From the NCBI RefSeq assembly GCF_020923435.1, contig NZ_CP087263.1, forward strand, positions 1,383,970 to 1,447,969: a stretch of 64,000 nucleotides of DNA, written 5' to 3'. The stretch's first letter is position 1, and each line of letters opens with the position of its first letter. Below the pieces are notes generated by a model. It had not been told where the DNA came from and did not search any database. It saw only the letters and a list, made by a program, of their open reading frames with translations. The position numbers and the translations under genes were made by a program. Of the stretch, positions 1-10,131 are shown piece by piece. The DNA comes from Brevibacillus humidisoli. Its GTDB lineage: Bacteria; Bacillota; Bacilli; Brevibacillales; Brevibacillaceae.

Positions 1-171
1 GTAGCGTTTGGCTCCGACTTTGATGGGATCAGTGTAACGTTTGGCGATTTGACGGACGCCGGTCAGTACCAGTTGCTGGTAGAAGAACTACTCAAACGAT
101 ATAAGGAAGAAGAAGTGAAAAAATTTGTGTCGAAAAACTGGTTGCGTGTTTTCCGCAACGTGTTACAATAG
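1..171 (+). CDS. membrane dipeptidase (peptidase M19), C-terminal end
   Basis: An open frame runs in from the window edge and ends at TAG 169-171, giving 56 residues. The sequence AFGSDFDGI followed by a tail with an NWLRVF motif resembles the C-terminus of bacterial renal-type (M19) zinc dipeptidases, where the GSDFDG loop lies close to the active site. Only the end is present, so metal ligands and length cannot be checked. In related genomes a dipeptidase of this type sits just upstream of korAB, which agrees with the gene that follows. No clear terminator separates it from korA. Confidence 0.72.
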   Translation, partial: VAFGSDFDGISVTFGDLTDAGQYQLLVEELLKRYKEEEVKKFVSKNWLRVFRNVLQ

Positions 172-240
172 TAGCAAGAAGATATTAATGAACTAGGTAC
201 ATCATTCAAATGGTTCCAAAAGTAATTTTAGTAAAAGCAC

Positions 241-269
241 TTGCATTTTTGTATGGCTCGGACTACAAT
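241..269 (+). promoter_or_regulatory. candidate sigma-A promoter for korAB
   Basis: TTGCAT at 241-246 and TACAAT at 264-269 are separated by exactly 17 bases. This is a good vegetative promoter match (4/6 and 5/6) about 135 bases upstream of the korA start. Identified by eye only. Confidence 0.5.
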
Positions 270-403
270 TGGAAAAGCTCATACACATTTTGTTCACAAC
301 TCATTTCAGCACGGTCCCGTATTGCAGTAGGAAGAAGCGGCAGAGATGAGTGGTGGATGCAGGTGAACATCTTTTTTCACAGTTATTGAAGGGGTGTAAA
401 CAG

Positions 404-2182
404 ATGATTAGTCAACTTTCTTGGAAAGTTGGAGGACAGCAAGGGGAAGGTATCGAGAGTACCGGGGAAATCTTCTCTATGGCGATGAACCGCATGGGTT
501 ACCATCTGTATGGTTATCGTCATTTTTCGTCCCGTATCAAAGGGGGACACACCAACAACAAGATTCGTGTAAGCACGAAGCCAACACGCGCTATCTCCGA
601 CGTGCTGGATATCTTGGTTGCTTTTGACCAGGAGACGATCGATCTCAATGCGCATGAATTGCGCGAAGGCGGCATTATTATCGCAGACGCCAAGTTTAAT
701 CCGACACTCCCTGAGGGACTGAAACCGGTTCGCCTGTTTGCCGTTCCACTTACGCAGATTGCCGATGAACTGGGCACGTCTCTGATGAAAAACATGGTGT
801 CGATCGGCGCGACCAGCGCGATTCTCGGCATCCCGGCAGAATCCTACCGTAACATCGTGGAAGACATGTTCCTTCGCAAGGGAGAAAAAGTAGTCGAAAA
901 GAACATGGAAGCGATCAAGCGTGGTGCGGAGTTCGTCAACGAGTTGACCGGCGGACAACTGCCTGATTTTCAATTGGAAAAAGCAGACGGTCAAAAGCGT
1001 CTGTTCATGATTGGTAATGACGCGATCGGACTTGGCTGTGTTGCAGCCGGGGTTCGTTTCATGCCGGCATATCCGATTACTCCTGCTTCGGAGATCATGG
1101 AATATCTGATTAAGCGTCTGCCCAAGTTTGGCGGCACGGTAATTCAGACAGAAGACGAAATCGCTGCCGTCACGATGGCCATCGGCGCCAACTACGGCGG
1201 TGTGCGCGCGCTGACCGCTTCAGCTGGTCCGGGTCTCTCCCTGATGATGGAAGCGATCGGTCTTGCCGGCATGACGGAAACACCCGTTGTGATCGTAGAT
1301 ACACAGCGCGGCGGTCCGTCTACCGGTTTGCCGACCAAACAGGAGCAATCCGACGTGATGGCGATGATTTACGGCACGCACGGAGAAATTCCAAAGGTTG
1401 TGATGGCGCCGTCCACTGTAGAAGATTGCTTCTACGATGCGGTTGAAGCGTTCAACATTGCCGAGGAGTACCAGATTCCGGTCATCTTGTTGACGGACAT
1501 GGCTCTGTCTCTGGGCAAACAGACCGTTGAACCATTTGATTTCAGCCGTGTACAGATCCGCCGCGGCAAACTGCTGGCTGGCCAAGATCTGCCTGAAGTG
1601 GAGCAAAACGAACTGTTTAAGCGTTACGAGGTTACGGAAGACGGTATCTCACCTCGTCCGGTTCCGGGTCAAAAGTACGGAATTCATCACGTGACCGGGG
1701 TAGAGCACGCGGAAACAGGACGCCCGTCGGAAAGCCCGGAAAACCGCAAGAGCCAGATGGAAAAACGCCTGAAGAAGCTGCAAGGTCTGGTTCAAAAGTT
1801 TCCGAATCCTGTACTGTTTGATGCCCCGCATAGCGAGCCTGACGTACTGATTGTCGGAATCAACTCTACGCATGGCACGATCGCGGAAGCCAAAGGCAGA
1901 CTGGAGCAGGATGGACTGAAAGTCAACCATGCACAGATCCGCCTGCTGCATCCATTCCCGGCTGAGGCCATCAAGCCTTACGTGGAGAAAGCCAAGCACG
2001 TGATCGTTGTGGAAAACAACGCAACTGCACAGATTGCTGGCCTGTTGAAGCTGAATGTTGGATCAGCCGAGAAGATTCAATCCGTATTGAAATACGACGG
2101 AAACCCGTTCCTACCATCTGATATTTATACCGAAGTCAAGGGGTTGATTAAGCATGGCGACGTTCAAAGAGTTCCGCAATAA
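404..2182 (+). CDS. korA: 2-oxoacid:ferredoxin oxidoreductase, subunit alpha (gamma-alpha fusion)
   Basis: 592 residues. It forms a complex with the next gene to oxidise a 2-oxoacid (probably 2-oxoglutarate, possibly pyruvate) to its acyl-CoA using ferredoxin. The N-terminal ~190 residues are the gamma domain (GGQQGEGIESTGEIF start, RIKGGHT motif). The alpha domain follows (GNDAIGLGCVAAG, then YPITPASEIME and the TEDEIAAVTMAIGA helix typical of KorA). ATG 404 is preferred over an upstream in-frame GTG at 350 because GGGGTG lies 7 bases before it. The 3' end overlaps korB by 29 bases, so translation is probably coupled. The exact substrate cannot be told from sequence alone. Confidence 0.92.
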   Translation: MISQLSWKVGGQQGEGIESTGEIFSMAMNRMGYHLYGYRHFSSRIKGGHTNNKIRVSTKPTRAISDVLDILVAFDQETIDLNAHELREGGIIIADAKFNPTLPEGLKPVRLFAVPLTQIADELGTSLMKNMVSIGATSAILGIPAESYRNIVEDMFLRKGEKVVEKNMEAIKRGAEFVNELTGGQLPDFQLEKADGQKRLFMIGNDAIGLGCVAAGVRFMPAYPITPASEIMEYLIKRLPKFGGTVIQTEDEIAAVTMAIGANYGGVRALTASAGPGLSLMMEAIGLAGMTETPVVIVDTQRGGPSTGLPTKQEQSDVMAMIYGTHGEIPKVVMAPSTVEDCFYDAVEAFNIAEEYQIPVILLTDMALSLGKQTVEPFDFSRVQIRRGKLLAGQDLPEVEQNELFKRYEVTEDGISPRPVPGQKYGIHHVTGVEHAETGRPSESPENRKSQMEKRLKKLQGLVQKFPNPVLFDAPHSEPDVLIVGINSTHGTIAEAKGRLEQDGLKVNHAQIRLLHPFPAEAIKPYVEKAKHVIVVENNATAQIAGLLKLNVGSAEKIQSVLKYDGNPFLPSDIYTEVKGLIKHGDVQRVPQ

Positions 2183-3020
2183 CGTTAAGCCGAACTGGTG
2201 TCCAGGGTGTGGCGACTTCTCCGTGCAGGCTGCGATTCAACGGGCAGCTGCCAACGTGGGCCTTGAACCGGAGAGTCTGGCCGTTGTTTCCGGAATTGGC
2301 TGTTCTGGCCGTATTTCCGGTTACATCAACTGTTACGGTTTCCACGGCATTCACGGTCGTGCCCTGCCGATCGCACAAGGTTTGAAAATGGCAAACCGTG
2401 AACTGACGGTAATCGCCTCCGGTGGAGACGGTGATGGATTTGCGATTGGTATGGGGCATACCGTACACGCAATCCGACGCAATCTGGATATCACCTATAT
2501 CGTGATGGATAACCAGATTTACGGCTTGACCAAAGGACAGACATCGCCGCGCTCCGCGACCGGTTTCGTCACCAAATCGACACCGCAAGGCTCAATCGAA
2601 TCAGCCATCTCTCCAGTTGAGTTGGCTCTATCGGCAGGAGCTACCTTTGTCGCTCAATCGTTCTCCAGTGACTTGAAAGGTCTTACCGATCTGATTGAAC
2701 GAGGCATTAATCACAAAGGCTTCTCGCTGATCAACGTATTTAGCCCGTGTGTCACCTACAACAAGGTAAACACCTACGACTGGTTCAAAGAACATGTGGT
2801 GCCTGTTGACTCCATTGAGGGCTATGATCCGCATGACCGGATCAAGGCAATGTCCCATTCCATGGCCAACGACGGATTGTTGGTTGGTTTGATTTACCAA
2901 AACACCGAGCAAAAATCCTATGAGGAACTGGTGCCCGGGTTTAAGGAACAAGGACTGGCCAATCAGGATATCAGCCTCTCTGCGGAAGACTTTGAGAAAC
3001 TGGTGGCAGAGTTCGCGTAA
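2154..3020 (+). CDS. korB: 2-oxoacid:ferredoxin oxidoreductase, subunit beta
   Basis: 288 residues. This is the thiamine-pyrophosphate-binding partner of KorA. Visible motifs are NWCPGCGDFSVQ near the N-terminus (CPGCG is typical of beta subunits), GIGCSGRISGY, the TPP/Mg motif GDGDGFAIGMGH and NQIYGLTKGQTSP. The length fits the compact beta subunits of Bacillales, and no extra ferredoxin domain is present. It starts inside the end of korA with AAGGGG just upstream, and is followed by a strong terminator, so korAB is a two-gene operon. Confidence 0.93.
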   Translation: MATFKEFRNNVKPNWCPGCGDFSVQAAIQRAAANVGLEPESLAVVSGIGCSGRISGYINCYGFHGIHGRALPIAQGLKMANRELTVIASGGDGDGFAIGMGHTVHAIRRNLDITYIVMDNQIYGLTKGQTSPRSATGFVTKSTPQGSIESAISPVELALSAGATFVAQSFSSDLKGLTDLIERGINHKGFSLINVFSPCVTYNKVNTYDWFKEHVVPVDSIEGYDPHDRIKAMSHSMANDGLLVGLIYQNTEQKSYEELVPGFKEQGLANQDISLSAEDFEKLVAEFA

Positions 3021-3038
3021 AGATGCATCTAGTAAATC

Positions 3039-3076
3039 AACCCTCTCCATGCTGCGGAGAGGGTTTTTATTTTTTC
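3039..3076. terminator. bidirectional rho-independent terminator
   Basis: A 10-bp stem (AACCCTCTCC with GGAGAGGGTT, 7-base loop) is followed on the plus strand by a T-rich run. It ends korAB. The convergent YkvI-like gene ends inside its T-run. Confidence 0.88.
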
Positions 3077-4119
3077 CAAACAAACGTCTCGATCTGGCGA
3101 TAGCAAAGCATAAACAAAAACAATACCACAATCTGTCCAAATAGTGGATACAATAGAGAGAGCAGCGGGATGAATCCGATAAAACTGACTAGATAACAAG
3201 CCAATAGGATGACGAGTATGATGAGGGGCGGCGGCAGCGAAACGACCTGTTTTAGTTGTTGAACGATCCCAAAGACATTGGCTACCAATGTTGAGAAGAT
3301 CTCTGCATAAACAAGCAGGGCAAACAAGAGTGCGGCGCCTTGACCAAGACCGGCCAGCATGTAGATCATCGGCATCTCCATACTTACGATCTGCGGCATA
3401 TGGGCCGACATCGAACTGTAAGCAAGCAACAGCAAGAGCCCAATACCTAGCCCCCCTAAGAGACCCCCCAGGATCAGGGGGTGTTCACTTTTGCTTGCAC
3501 GGCCGATCGGTACCAGCACTGCTTGCGTTAATGAAACGTTTAATGCGACGTAGTAAAAGGGAGAAGTGAACCAGATCCAAGGCTTGTTGGTCTCAACAAC
3601 GGCTGTGCTCGTCGACGCGGCATTCCATGGCTCGCTGTAGAGAAAGACGAGTACGGTAAAGCCAATCAGCACGGGAACGAACAGACTGTTTACCGAGTGA
3701 ATGGCCTGCAGACCTTTTGCCGTCACCAGAAAAATCCAGATCATACTAAACCAGATTCCGACCTGAGCCGGCAGGTGAAAACTGCCCGCAAACAACGCAC
3801 CAGTAGCGGCCAGCATCACCGAGGTCGTACCCAACAGGACAGCCAGCAATATCAGATTAAACAAAGAACCGGCCGTTTTTCCAAACAAGTAGTTGTTAAT
3901 CTCTTGATACGAACTGGCCTGCAGGCGATAGGCGAGAATCATCACTCGCACACCGGCCCATATAAACAATAGCGAGGCAAGGAAAATACCGATCAATCCC
4001 TGCGTGCCGTACTGCACAAAGAATTCAATAATTTCCCGACCGGAGGCGAAGCCGGCGCCGACTACCGTGCCGATGTAAGTGAAGGCAATCTGCAGGCTTT
4101 GTTTCCATGACTTTACCAT
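3067..4119 (-). CDS. YkvI-like polytopic membrane protein
   Basis: About 350 residues with roughly ten hydrophobic segments. The N-terminus carries AFTYIGTVVGAGFASGREI, a glycine-rich unwound first helix typical of APC/LeuT-fold transporters and of the YkvI family. No substrate is known for this family. AGGAGG precedes two adjacent ATGs (first bases 4122 and 4119); 4119 has the better spacing. Monocistronic, convergent with korB and divergent from mnmM. It may be a transporter, but the function is not shown by the sequence. Confidence 0.75.
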   Translation of the reverse strand: MVKSWKQSLQIAFTYIGTVVGAGFASGREIIEFFVQYGTQGLIGIFLASLLFIWAGVRVMILAYRLQASSYQEINNYLFGKTAGSLFNLILLAVLLGTTSVMLAATGALFAGSFHLPAQVGIWFSMIWIFLVTAKGLQAIHSVNSLFVPVLIGFTVLVFLYSEPWNAASTSTAVVETNKPWIWFTSPFYYVALNVSLTQAVLVPIGRASKSEHPLILGGLLGGLGIGLLLLLAYSSMSAHMPQIVSMEMPMIYMLAGLGQGAALLFALLVYAEIFSTLVANVFGIVQQLKQVVSLPPPLIILVILLACYLVSFIGFIPLLSLLYPLFGQIVVLFLFMLCYRQIETFVWKK

Positions 4120-4255
4120 CATCGACCTCCTGTCCCATCTTACTCCCATCCTATGAGCGGAAGGTTGGAATCATGCGCTTTGTCCCCCTTTCACTTGTAC
4201 AGCCCCTTCACCAATTGTAGATGGTGATACAACGGAAAAAAGGAGAGGAAGAAAC

Positions 4256-4810
4256 ATGCTGCCTAATGTGTTGGAAGTAGCGAGAAATTTGATCCGTGAA
4301 CGAGTAGAGGAAGGGGATGTTGTCGTCGATGCCACCATGGGAAATGGGAATGACACCCTGTTTCTCGCCCAGTTGGTCGGGGAGCGCGGCAAGGTTATCG
4401 CCTTTGACATTCAGTTACAGGCCCTCGAAAATACCCGATCGCGCCTGCAGAGAGAAAACGTGCTGGATCGAGTAGAACTGCAGTTAGCTAGCCACGAAGA
4501 GATGGGCAAGATCACCGATCCTGTATCTGCGGTTATGTTTAACCTCGGGTATCTCCCCGGTGGCAACAAGGAAATCACTACACAGGCCAATAGTACCCAA
4601 AAGGCGATTACAGCCGGACTTGGCACATTGAGACCGGGTGGAATCATGACAATCGTCGTTTATTGGGGGCACTCAGCGGGCATCATGGAAAAAGAGACCG
4701 TCGAAGCGTTTTGTGAAGAACTGCCGCAAAGCAACTATCTTGTGCTGAAGTACCAATACGTGAACCAGCGGAATCAAGCCCCCTTTTTGATTGCAATTGA
4801 AAAGAGATGA
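4256..4810 (+). CDS. mnmM: tRNA 5-aminomethyl-2-thiouridine methyltransferase (YtqB/MnmM family)
   Basis: 184 residues, a single class I SAM-methyltransferase domain. The SAM-binding loop is VDATMGNGNDTLFLA (residues ~24-38), followed by an acidic strand end (AFDIQ) and the family motif FNLGYLPGGNK. YtqB of B. subtilis was shown to be MnmM, which makes the final methylation of mnm5s2U34 in tRNA. The match in motifs and length suggests the same role here; it was previously annotated as an rRNA methyltransferase. AGGAG lies upstream of the ATG. Confidence 0.82.
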   Translation: MLPNVLEVARNLIRERVEEGDVVVDATMGNGNDTLFLAQLVGERGKVIAFDIQLQALENTRSRLQRENVLDRVELQLASHEEMGKITDPVSAVMFNLGYLPGGNKEITTQANSTQKAITAGLGTLRPGGIMTIVVYWGHSAGIMEKETVEAFCEELPQSNYLVLKYQYVNQRNQAPFLIAIEKR

Positions 4811-4943
4811 TCCTCCTGATATGTACATTTGTTTATATTTTACTGAAAATGTCTTTGTGGTATGGACGGTCAAACCCTTCTTGTGATATGCTTACCGTAA
4901 CAAGTAAACGCTGCCAATCTTAAGGCTGAAAGGGTAGATCGCG

Positions 4944-6029
4944 ATGGGAACGATAGCCAACGAAATGAACAAGCTGCAAGTGGATACAGGGAAGGCCACC
5001 ATGAAGGCGATCATGAAACACAGGGCTGAACCGGGAGCCGAACTGCGGGAGGTGCCTGTACCGCAGATCGCGCCGCATGAGGTGCTGATTGAAGTGAAGG
5101 CTGCTTCCATCTGCGGTACTGACGTCCATATCTATACCTGGGATCCATGGGCAGAGAGCCGGATCAAAACCCCGATGGTTTTCGGACATGAATTCGCAGG
5201 AGTTGTCGTGGAAGTAGGCAGCATGGTGACAGGCGTGCAGGTAGGAGACTACGTCTCAGCGGAGACACATGTCGTCTGTCACCAGTGTCTGCAATGTCTG
5301 ACCGGACAATATCACGTCTGCCAAAACACCAGGATTCTGGGTGTTGATTTTCAGGGCTGCTTTGCCGAGTACGTCAAGATTCCGGCAGAAAACGTATGGA
5401 AGAACCCTGCGGATATGCCGTATGAAGTAGCTTCGGTTCAGGAACCGATGGGCAATGCTGTTCATACGGTGCTGGCCGGCCCAATAGCGGGGAAAACGGT
5501 CGCCATCGTCGGCTGCGGTCCGATCGGTCTATTGGCCGTGGCCGTTGCCAAAGCATCAGGAGCGACGGAGGTGGTTGCCCTTGACGTCAATGCCTATCGA
5601 CTAGATTTGGCTCGTAAAGTTGGAGCGACGGTAACGATCAATTCCCTTGACGAGGACCCTGTAAAAAAGGTGATGCAGGTGACGGGGGGCATGGGAGTGG
5701 AAGTAGTTTGCGAGATGTCGGGCCATCCGGTAGCCATTCGGCAGGCATTGGAGATGTTGACCAACGGCGGGAGAATGTCGATCCTCAGTCTTCCCTCACG
5801 ACCAGTGGAAGTGGATCTGACCAATCAGGTGGTGTTCAAAGGTGTGACGGTGCAGGGGATTACCGGGCGACGCATCTTTGAGACCTGGAGACAAACATCT
5901 GGCTTCCTCCACTCGGGTCAGGTAGATGTCCAACCGTTGATCACCCATACCCTGCCGTTGGAGCGGTTCGCGGAAGGATTTGAGCTGATGACGAGTGGAC
6001 AGTGTGGCAAGGTTGTACTGCTTCCTTAA
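4944..6029 (+). CDS. tdh: L-threonine 3-dehydrogenase
   Basis: 361 residues, zinc-dependent medium-chain dehydrogenase. Oxidises L-threonine to 2-amino-3-oxobutyrate with NAD. Catalytic zinc ligands are seen in [10 protein letters not shown] and FGHEFAG, structural zinc cysteines in [15 protein letters not shown], and the Rossmann glycines in [11 protein letters not shown]. The N-terminus is about 15-20 residues longer than usual, so an internal start (ATG at 5001) is possible; 4944 is kept because GAAAGGG precedes it. It is followed directly by kbl, the next enzyme, so the pair converts threonine to glycine and acetyl-CoA. Confidence 0.93.
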   Translation: MGTIANEMNKLQVDTGKATMKAIMKHRAEPGAELREVPVPQIAPHEVLIEVKAASICGTDVHIYTWDPWAESRIKTPMVFGHEFAGVVVEVGSMVTGVQVGDYVSAETHVVCHQCLQCLTGQYHVCQNTRILGVDFQGCFAEYVKIPAENVWKNPADMPYEVASVQEPMGNAVHTVLAGPIAGKTVAIVGCGPIGLLAVAVAKASGATEVVALDVNAYRLDLARKVGATVTINSLDEDPVKKVMQVTGGMGVEVVCEMSGHPVAIRQALEMLTNGGRMSILSLPSRPVEVDLTNQVVFKGVTVQGITGRRIFETWRQTSGFLHSGQVDVQPLITHTLPLERFAEGFELMTSGQCGKVVLLP

Positions 6030-6079
6030 AGGAAGCAGTAGATTATGTTACAGAACGAACGATCAGAGGGGGATGGCTC

Positions 6080-7255
6080 ATGAGCGGGTTTGCCCATTTG
6101 GAGGCGGAACTAAATCAGCTGCGGGAAAAGGGGACGTTTCGTCAGCTTTTAGAAGTGGAGAGTGAACAAGGGGCGCGGGTCAAGATCAACGGAAGAGAAG
6201 TGATCCAGCTATCTTCCAACAATTATCTCGGCCTGACGACCCATCCTCGCTTGAAAGAAGCGGCCGAACAAGCGGTCAAACGGTTCGGGGTAGGTACAGG
6301 ATCGGTCCGTACGATCGTTGGTACCTTTACCATGCATGAGGAGCTGGAACGTCGCCTGGCCGATTTTAAACATACGGAAGCAGCCCTTGTGTTTCAGTCA
6401 GGCTTTACTGCCAATGTAGGGGTATTAAGCTCGATTCTCGGCGATCAGGATGTGGTCATTTCCGATGAATTAAACCATGCTTCGATCATTGATGGGATTC
6501 GACTGACCAAGGCAGCCAGACGCATCTACAAGCATTGTGATATGGACGATTTAGAAAAAGCGTTGCAAGAGACGCAAACGTATCGTACCCGCCTGGTTGT
6601 GACGGATGGTGTTTTTTCGATGGACGGAGATGTAGCGCCGCTGCCTGATGTGGTTGCTCTTGCCGAACGATACAACGCGCTTGTGATGGTAGACGATGCA
6701 CATGCCAGTGGGGTGTTCGGCCGCAACGGACGGGGAACGGTAGACCACTTCGACTTGAACGGTCGCGTCCATATACAGGTCGGCACCTTGTCCAAAGCAA
6801 TCGGTGTATTGGGGGGCTATGTCGCCAGTACACAGACCGTACGCGATTATCTGATCCACCGCGGACGTCCGTTCCTGTTCAGTACTTCGCACCCGCCTGC
6901 CGTCACTGCTGCTTGCATCGCAGCAATTGATGTTTTGCTGGAAGAACCGGAGCTGATCGACAAGCTGTGGGAGAATACGCGCTTCTTTAAAGAAGGTCTG
7001 CATCAGCTCGGTTTCAATACGGGGAGAAGTGAATCCCCGGTGACGCCAGTCATTGTAGGAGAAGGATCACTGGCGATGAAGCTGTCCGATCGCCTGTTGG
7101 AAGAGGGCGTGATGGGACAGGGCATTGCTTTTCCGACCGTACCGGAGAATGCTGCCCGCGTACGGACGATTGTGACCGCTCAACATACGCGCGAAGACTT
7201 GGAGACGGCCCTCGCTGCTTTTGAAAAGGTAGGGAAAGAACTGCAGATCATCTAA
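6080..7255 (+). CDS. kbl: glycine C-acetyltransferase (2-amino-3-ketobutyrate CoA ligase)
   Basis: 391 residues, alpha-oxoamine synthase family, PLP-dependent. It cleaves 2-amino-3-oxobutyrate with CoA to glycine and acetyl-CoA. Visible are the SSNNYLGL motif, [11 protein letters not shown] (PLP-contacting Asp and His) and the PLP lysine in [15 protein letters not shown] 6080 is chosen because AGAGGGGG lies 7 bases before it and its length matches Kbl; the open frame itself extends back into tdh. BioF is a paralogous alternative, but the tdh neighbour argues for Kbl. Confidence 0.93.
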   Translation: MSGFAHLEAELNQLREKGTFRQLLEVESEQGARVKINGREVIQLSSNNYLGLTTHPRLKEAAEQAVKRFGVGTGSVRTIVGTFTMHEELERRLADFKHTEAALVFQSGFTANVGVLSSILGDQDVVISDELNHASIIDGIRLTKAARRIYKHCDMDDLEKALQETQTYRTRLVVTDGVFSMDGDVAPLPDVVALAERYNALVMVDDAHASGVFGRNGRGTVDHFDLNGRVHIQVGTLSKAIGVLGGYVASTQTVRDYLIHRGRPFLFSTSHPPAVTAACIAAIDVLLEEPELIDKLWENTRFFKEGLHQLGFNTGRSESPVTPVIVGEGSLAMKLSDRLLEEGVMGQGIAFPTVPENAARVRTIVTAQHTREDLETALAAFEKVGKELQII

Positions 7256-7260
7256 TAGGA

Positions 7261-7301
7261 AACCCGTCTGTGTGCCGTAAAAGGCGACAGACGGGTTTTG
7301 T
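7261..7301 (+). terminator. terminator of tdh-kbl
   Basis: An 11-bp perfect stem (AACCCGTCTGT with ACAGACGGGTT) is followed by TTTG TTT. The 240 bases after it, up to 7543, hold no convincing gene. Confidence 0.88.
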
Positions 7302-7543
7302 TTACGGATGCAAAGTAATCTGGGGAAGGAACTCAAAGCACATGGGAAGTACAATCGACGTTGCAAGAGTTGCCAAAAGAACCGACAGCGTGTTATTTCC
7401 CCTGGCGTGTTTTACTTTCCTGGGAAAGCGCAACAAGCGACAAAAAGGGACAGCGCACGTGAAACGGGCAGAAAATAGGCAGTCAGCTTAACCGTCCTCC
7501 TCATAGGTTGTATGAGTAAACCTTTCATAAGAGGGGATCACAG

Positions 7544-8722
7544 GTGAAAGAAATCGGTATTCTCCTGGACATGAACATCATCCGACTTGGATGCGAGGGA
7601 TTGAGAACCTACGAACGGTTGAACTACTACGAAAAAATCGGCCGAGAACTGGGATTGCAGCCCGTTTTTTTTCACCCTCTGCACGTAAACTTCCGTAGAG
7701 GAAGCGTCAAGGGATATTTATTAAGGGGGGGGCAAGCTCGTCCCCTACAGGACGAAGATTCCCCCCGTGGTCCACAACAGGATGTTAACCCGAAGAAAAG
7801 AGATTAACCAGATGATCCACCTATTGGGCAGGTACAGCAAGGTATACAATGGCATTATTGAACGAAATAAGCTGAACGTCCATCAGATCCTGTGGAAGAA
7901 CCCGTCGCTCCGTGTCTACCTGCCGGAGACAAAGCCATATACCCGTGAGGCACTGATAACCTTCTTGCAAAAATATCGAGTGATCTACATCAAGCGAGTC
8001 ATCGGTTATGTCGGGTTTGGTGTTATTCGCATCGAGCGTCAGGGAAGTCGTTTTCTGTGGATCTCCTCCAAACAGCGGCGTTTGGTGACCCGAGAAACGC
8101 TGCTGCGAAATGTTGGCAAATGGATTGGGCGTCGCCCATACCTGATTCAAAGGGGGATTCCGCTAAAAACCTACCAAGGAGCCCCTTTTGATATACGGGC
8201 ATCCGTGCAAAAAACGGGCAGGGTGTTTGGAACGTGACAGGCATGGTAGCCAAGATCGCCAATCCGAAAAACAAACTGAGTAATTTGGCCCAAGGAGGGC
8301 GAGCTGTACCGATCGATCAGGTTCTCTCCGAAATTTTTGAACCGGACAAAGTCACACAAGTAAAAGATAAGATTCACAAGGCAAGCATTGCGATAACGAG
8401 CTATTACGAACATCAATTCCCGTCCCTGGCTGATGTTGGGCTGGATATCGGGATTGATCGCAGCGGCAATCCATATCTAATCGAGATCAACGTTCGCGAT
8501 CAGCGCTATTCGTTTCTGGCGGCAGGCGAAGGGGACGTGTTTCAAAACACCTATCGCCTGCCCCTAGAGTACGCCAAGGGCCTAATGGAGGGGATGGTAA
8601 CAAGGGCTTCCACGACCACTTCGACAGCCCAGTCCAGCATGTCCGTCTCTCCTGTGCAGGGTGCAGCGGATACTGGAAACAGACCAGATCGATCTCAGAT
8701 TTCCAGCACTTCCATTAATTGA
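7544..8722 (+). pseudogene. YheC/YheD-family endospore coat-associated protein, two frameshifts
   Basis: The three reading frames 7544-7730, ~7733-8210 and ~8222-8722 join into one YheC/YheD protein of about 390 residues with an ATP-grasp-like C-terminal half (VTGMVAKIANPKNKLSN; DVGLDIGIDRSGNPYLIEIN). The first break is at a run of eight G (7725-7732), where seven would restore the frame into GGKLVPYRTK. The second is at a run of six A (~8208-8213), where seven would restore NGQGVWNVTG. Both breaks are in homopolymers, so sequencing error is a real possibility. GTG 7544 has AGAGGGG 7 bases upstream. In B. subtilis the family is expressed in the mother cell and found in the coat. Confidence 0.8.
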
Positions 8723-8764
8723 TTTCCTTCTCTGAAAGTCTCTGTACGCTGCTGCTTTGTCTTG

Positions 8765-9514
8765 CTACAGAGTGAGCACTTCCCCGTCTCCCGGGATGAC
8801 TACTTGCTTCCGCAGACCAGCCTGATTGAGACTGCGTGACAATTCCTCTCTTGTAAGCAGGCAGTGGTTGATCGCTTCCATGTGAACGGCAATGACCCGT
8901 GTTTCAGGTGCGTGGCGACACACCGCTTCAACGTCCTCGGCTGTCATTGTGATTGGATCGCCTTCCAGGAATCGGGCTCCTCCTGCATTCACCACTGCTA
9001 CTTGCGGTCTGTATCGATCTAGTGCTTCTTTTACTTCTGGGCACCAAATCGTATCTCCGGCGATGTATAGAATGGGTTCTTCTGCTGACTGCAGTACAAA
9101 GCCGGAGACTGGTCCCATCTTCTCGCCGATGACCCCGGTACCATGCTGTCCGCCGGTTCGATCGAAAGTCAGCCCTTTCCACTCCAAGCGGTGGTGGATC
9201 GGAGAGACTTGCTGAAATCCTGACTCCAGCAACTTTGCCTCGTCTTCTGGTTGGCAAAATACAGGTAGCTGTTTGGACAGGATTTCCATTGCTGCCTCGT
9301 CAAAGTGGTCTGGATGGGTGTGGGTAACCAGAATCGCATCTACTCCTGCTACAGATACCGCCTCTGGCAGCGGTACAAGTGGATTAGCTGCAGGATTGGG
9401 ACTGTTGGCAATAGGCGGCAGAGCTCCTTTTGGGCTTAACATGGGATCGACCAGCAACGTTTTGTCTCGTATACTGACTAAGAGTGTGGCATGACGAACC
9501 AGTTGAAGCTTCAT
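8765..9514 (-). CDS. metallo-beta-lactamase-fold hydrolase (UlaG/UPF0173-like)
   Basis: 249 residues. The THTHPDHFD sequence is the HxHxDH metal site, with further candidate ligands in GGQHG and YIAGDTIW. The overall pattern, including LYIAGDT and a late MEAINH histidine, is that of the UlaG/YtkL-like branch of the fold. The substrate is unknown. AGAGGTG precedes the ATG at 9514, which is preferred over an overlapping upstream GTG. It is transcribed alone, divergent from the Lrp-like regulator. Confidence 0.82.
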   Translation of the reverse strand: MKLQLVRHATLLVSIRDKTLLVDPMLSPKGALPPIANSPNPAANPLVPLPEAVSVAGVDAILVTHTHPDHFDEAAMEILSKQLPVFCQPEDEAKLLESGFQQVSPIHHRLEWKGLTFDRTGGQHGTGVIGEKMGPVSGFVLQSAEEPILYIAGDTIWCPEVKEALDRYRPQVAVVNAGGARFLEGDPITMTAEDVEAVCRHAPETRVIAVHMEAINHCLLTREELSRSLNQAGLRKQVVIPGDGEVLTL

Positions 9515-9632
9515 GGAAATCACCTCTCTACTCGGTTATGTTGACTATCGTATCAAGAGCAGCAAAAAAAGGCGATCTCGTGGTGAAACCGTTTGTCTTT
9601 GTTTACTTACGTGATGAAAGGAAAGAACAGAG

Positions 9633-10046
9633 ATGATTGATCGAACCGACCGTGAAATCCTGCACTGGCTGAAGCAGGATGCACGTATGCAGTGGAAAGA
9701 GATTGGGGAGAAAGTACATCTGACCGGACAAGCAGTGGCTGCACGTATCCGCAGATTGGAAGAGATGGGGGTGATCGAAGGTTTTACAGTGAAACTGGAT
9801 CAGGCCAAGTTGGGTCACCCGATCACCGCTTTGGTCACCGTGTTTATGAAGTCTTCCAATCATCGCGCTTTATGGCAGTTTCTTGCCGATCATCCGATGG
9901 TGGAGGAGGCCTATCGCATCAGCGGTGAGGGATGCTTCTGGTTAAAAGTGTCCGCTTCCTCTCAAAAGGAACTGAACCACTTTTTAGACGATGTGCTGCG
10001 GTACGGCAACTACCGGCTCAATCTGTCCATTGAGAAAATTCGCTGA
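9633..10046 (+). CDS. Lrp/AsnC-family transcriptional regulator
   Basis: 137 residues. An N-terminal winged helix-turn-helix (residues ~1-60, DREILHWLKQDARMQWKEI... VAARIRRLEEMGVIEG) is followed by a RAM-type ligand-binding domain (ALVTVFMK ... VEEAYRISGEGCFWLKV). These regulators sense amino acids and act as dimers or octamers. It is divergent from the hydrolase at 8765, which may be its target; that is inference from position only. Confidence 0.9.
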   Translation: MIDRTDREILHWLKQDARMQWKEIGEKVHLTGQAVAARIRRLEEMGVIEGFTVKLDQAKLGHPITALVTVFMKSSNHRALWQFLADHPMVEEAYRISGEGCFWLKVSASSQKELNHFLDDVLRYGNYRLNLSIEKIR

Positions 10047-10068
10047 ACCGCGAAGCTGTATAATAAAA

Positions 10069-10098
10069 CGCTTCTGCTGCGTCAGGCACCAGAAGCGA
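10069..10098 (-). terminator. terminator of cbpB
   Basis: Stem CGCTTCTG with CAGAAGCG. On the minus strand it is followed by TTTTATT. Confidence 0.72.
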
Positions 10099-10131
10099 GG
10101 CCAACGAAACCAACCAGGCGATGGCCGAACG

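Noticed and set aside
383-994. 203-residue minus-strand frame
   Set aside because: Shadow of korA, which is a strongly conserved gene.
7270-7491. 73-residue plus-strand frame after kbl
   Set aside because: It starts inside the kbl terminator, has no ribosome site and no recognisable motif.
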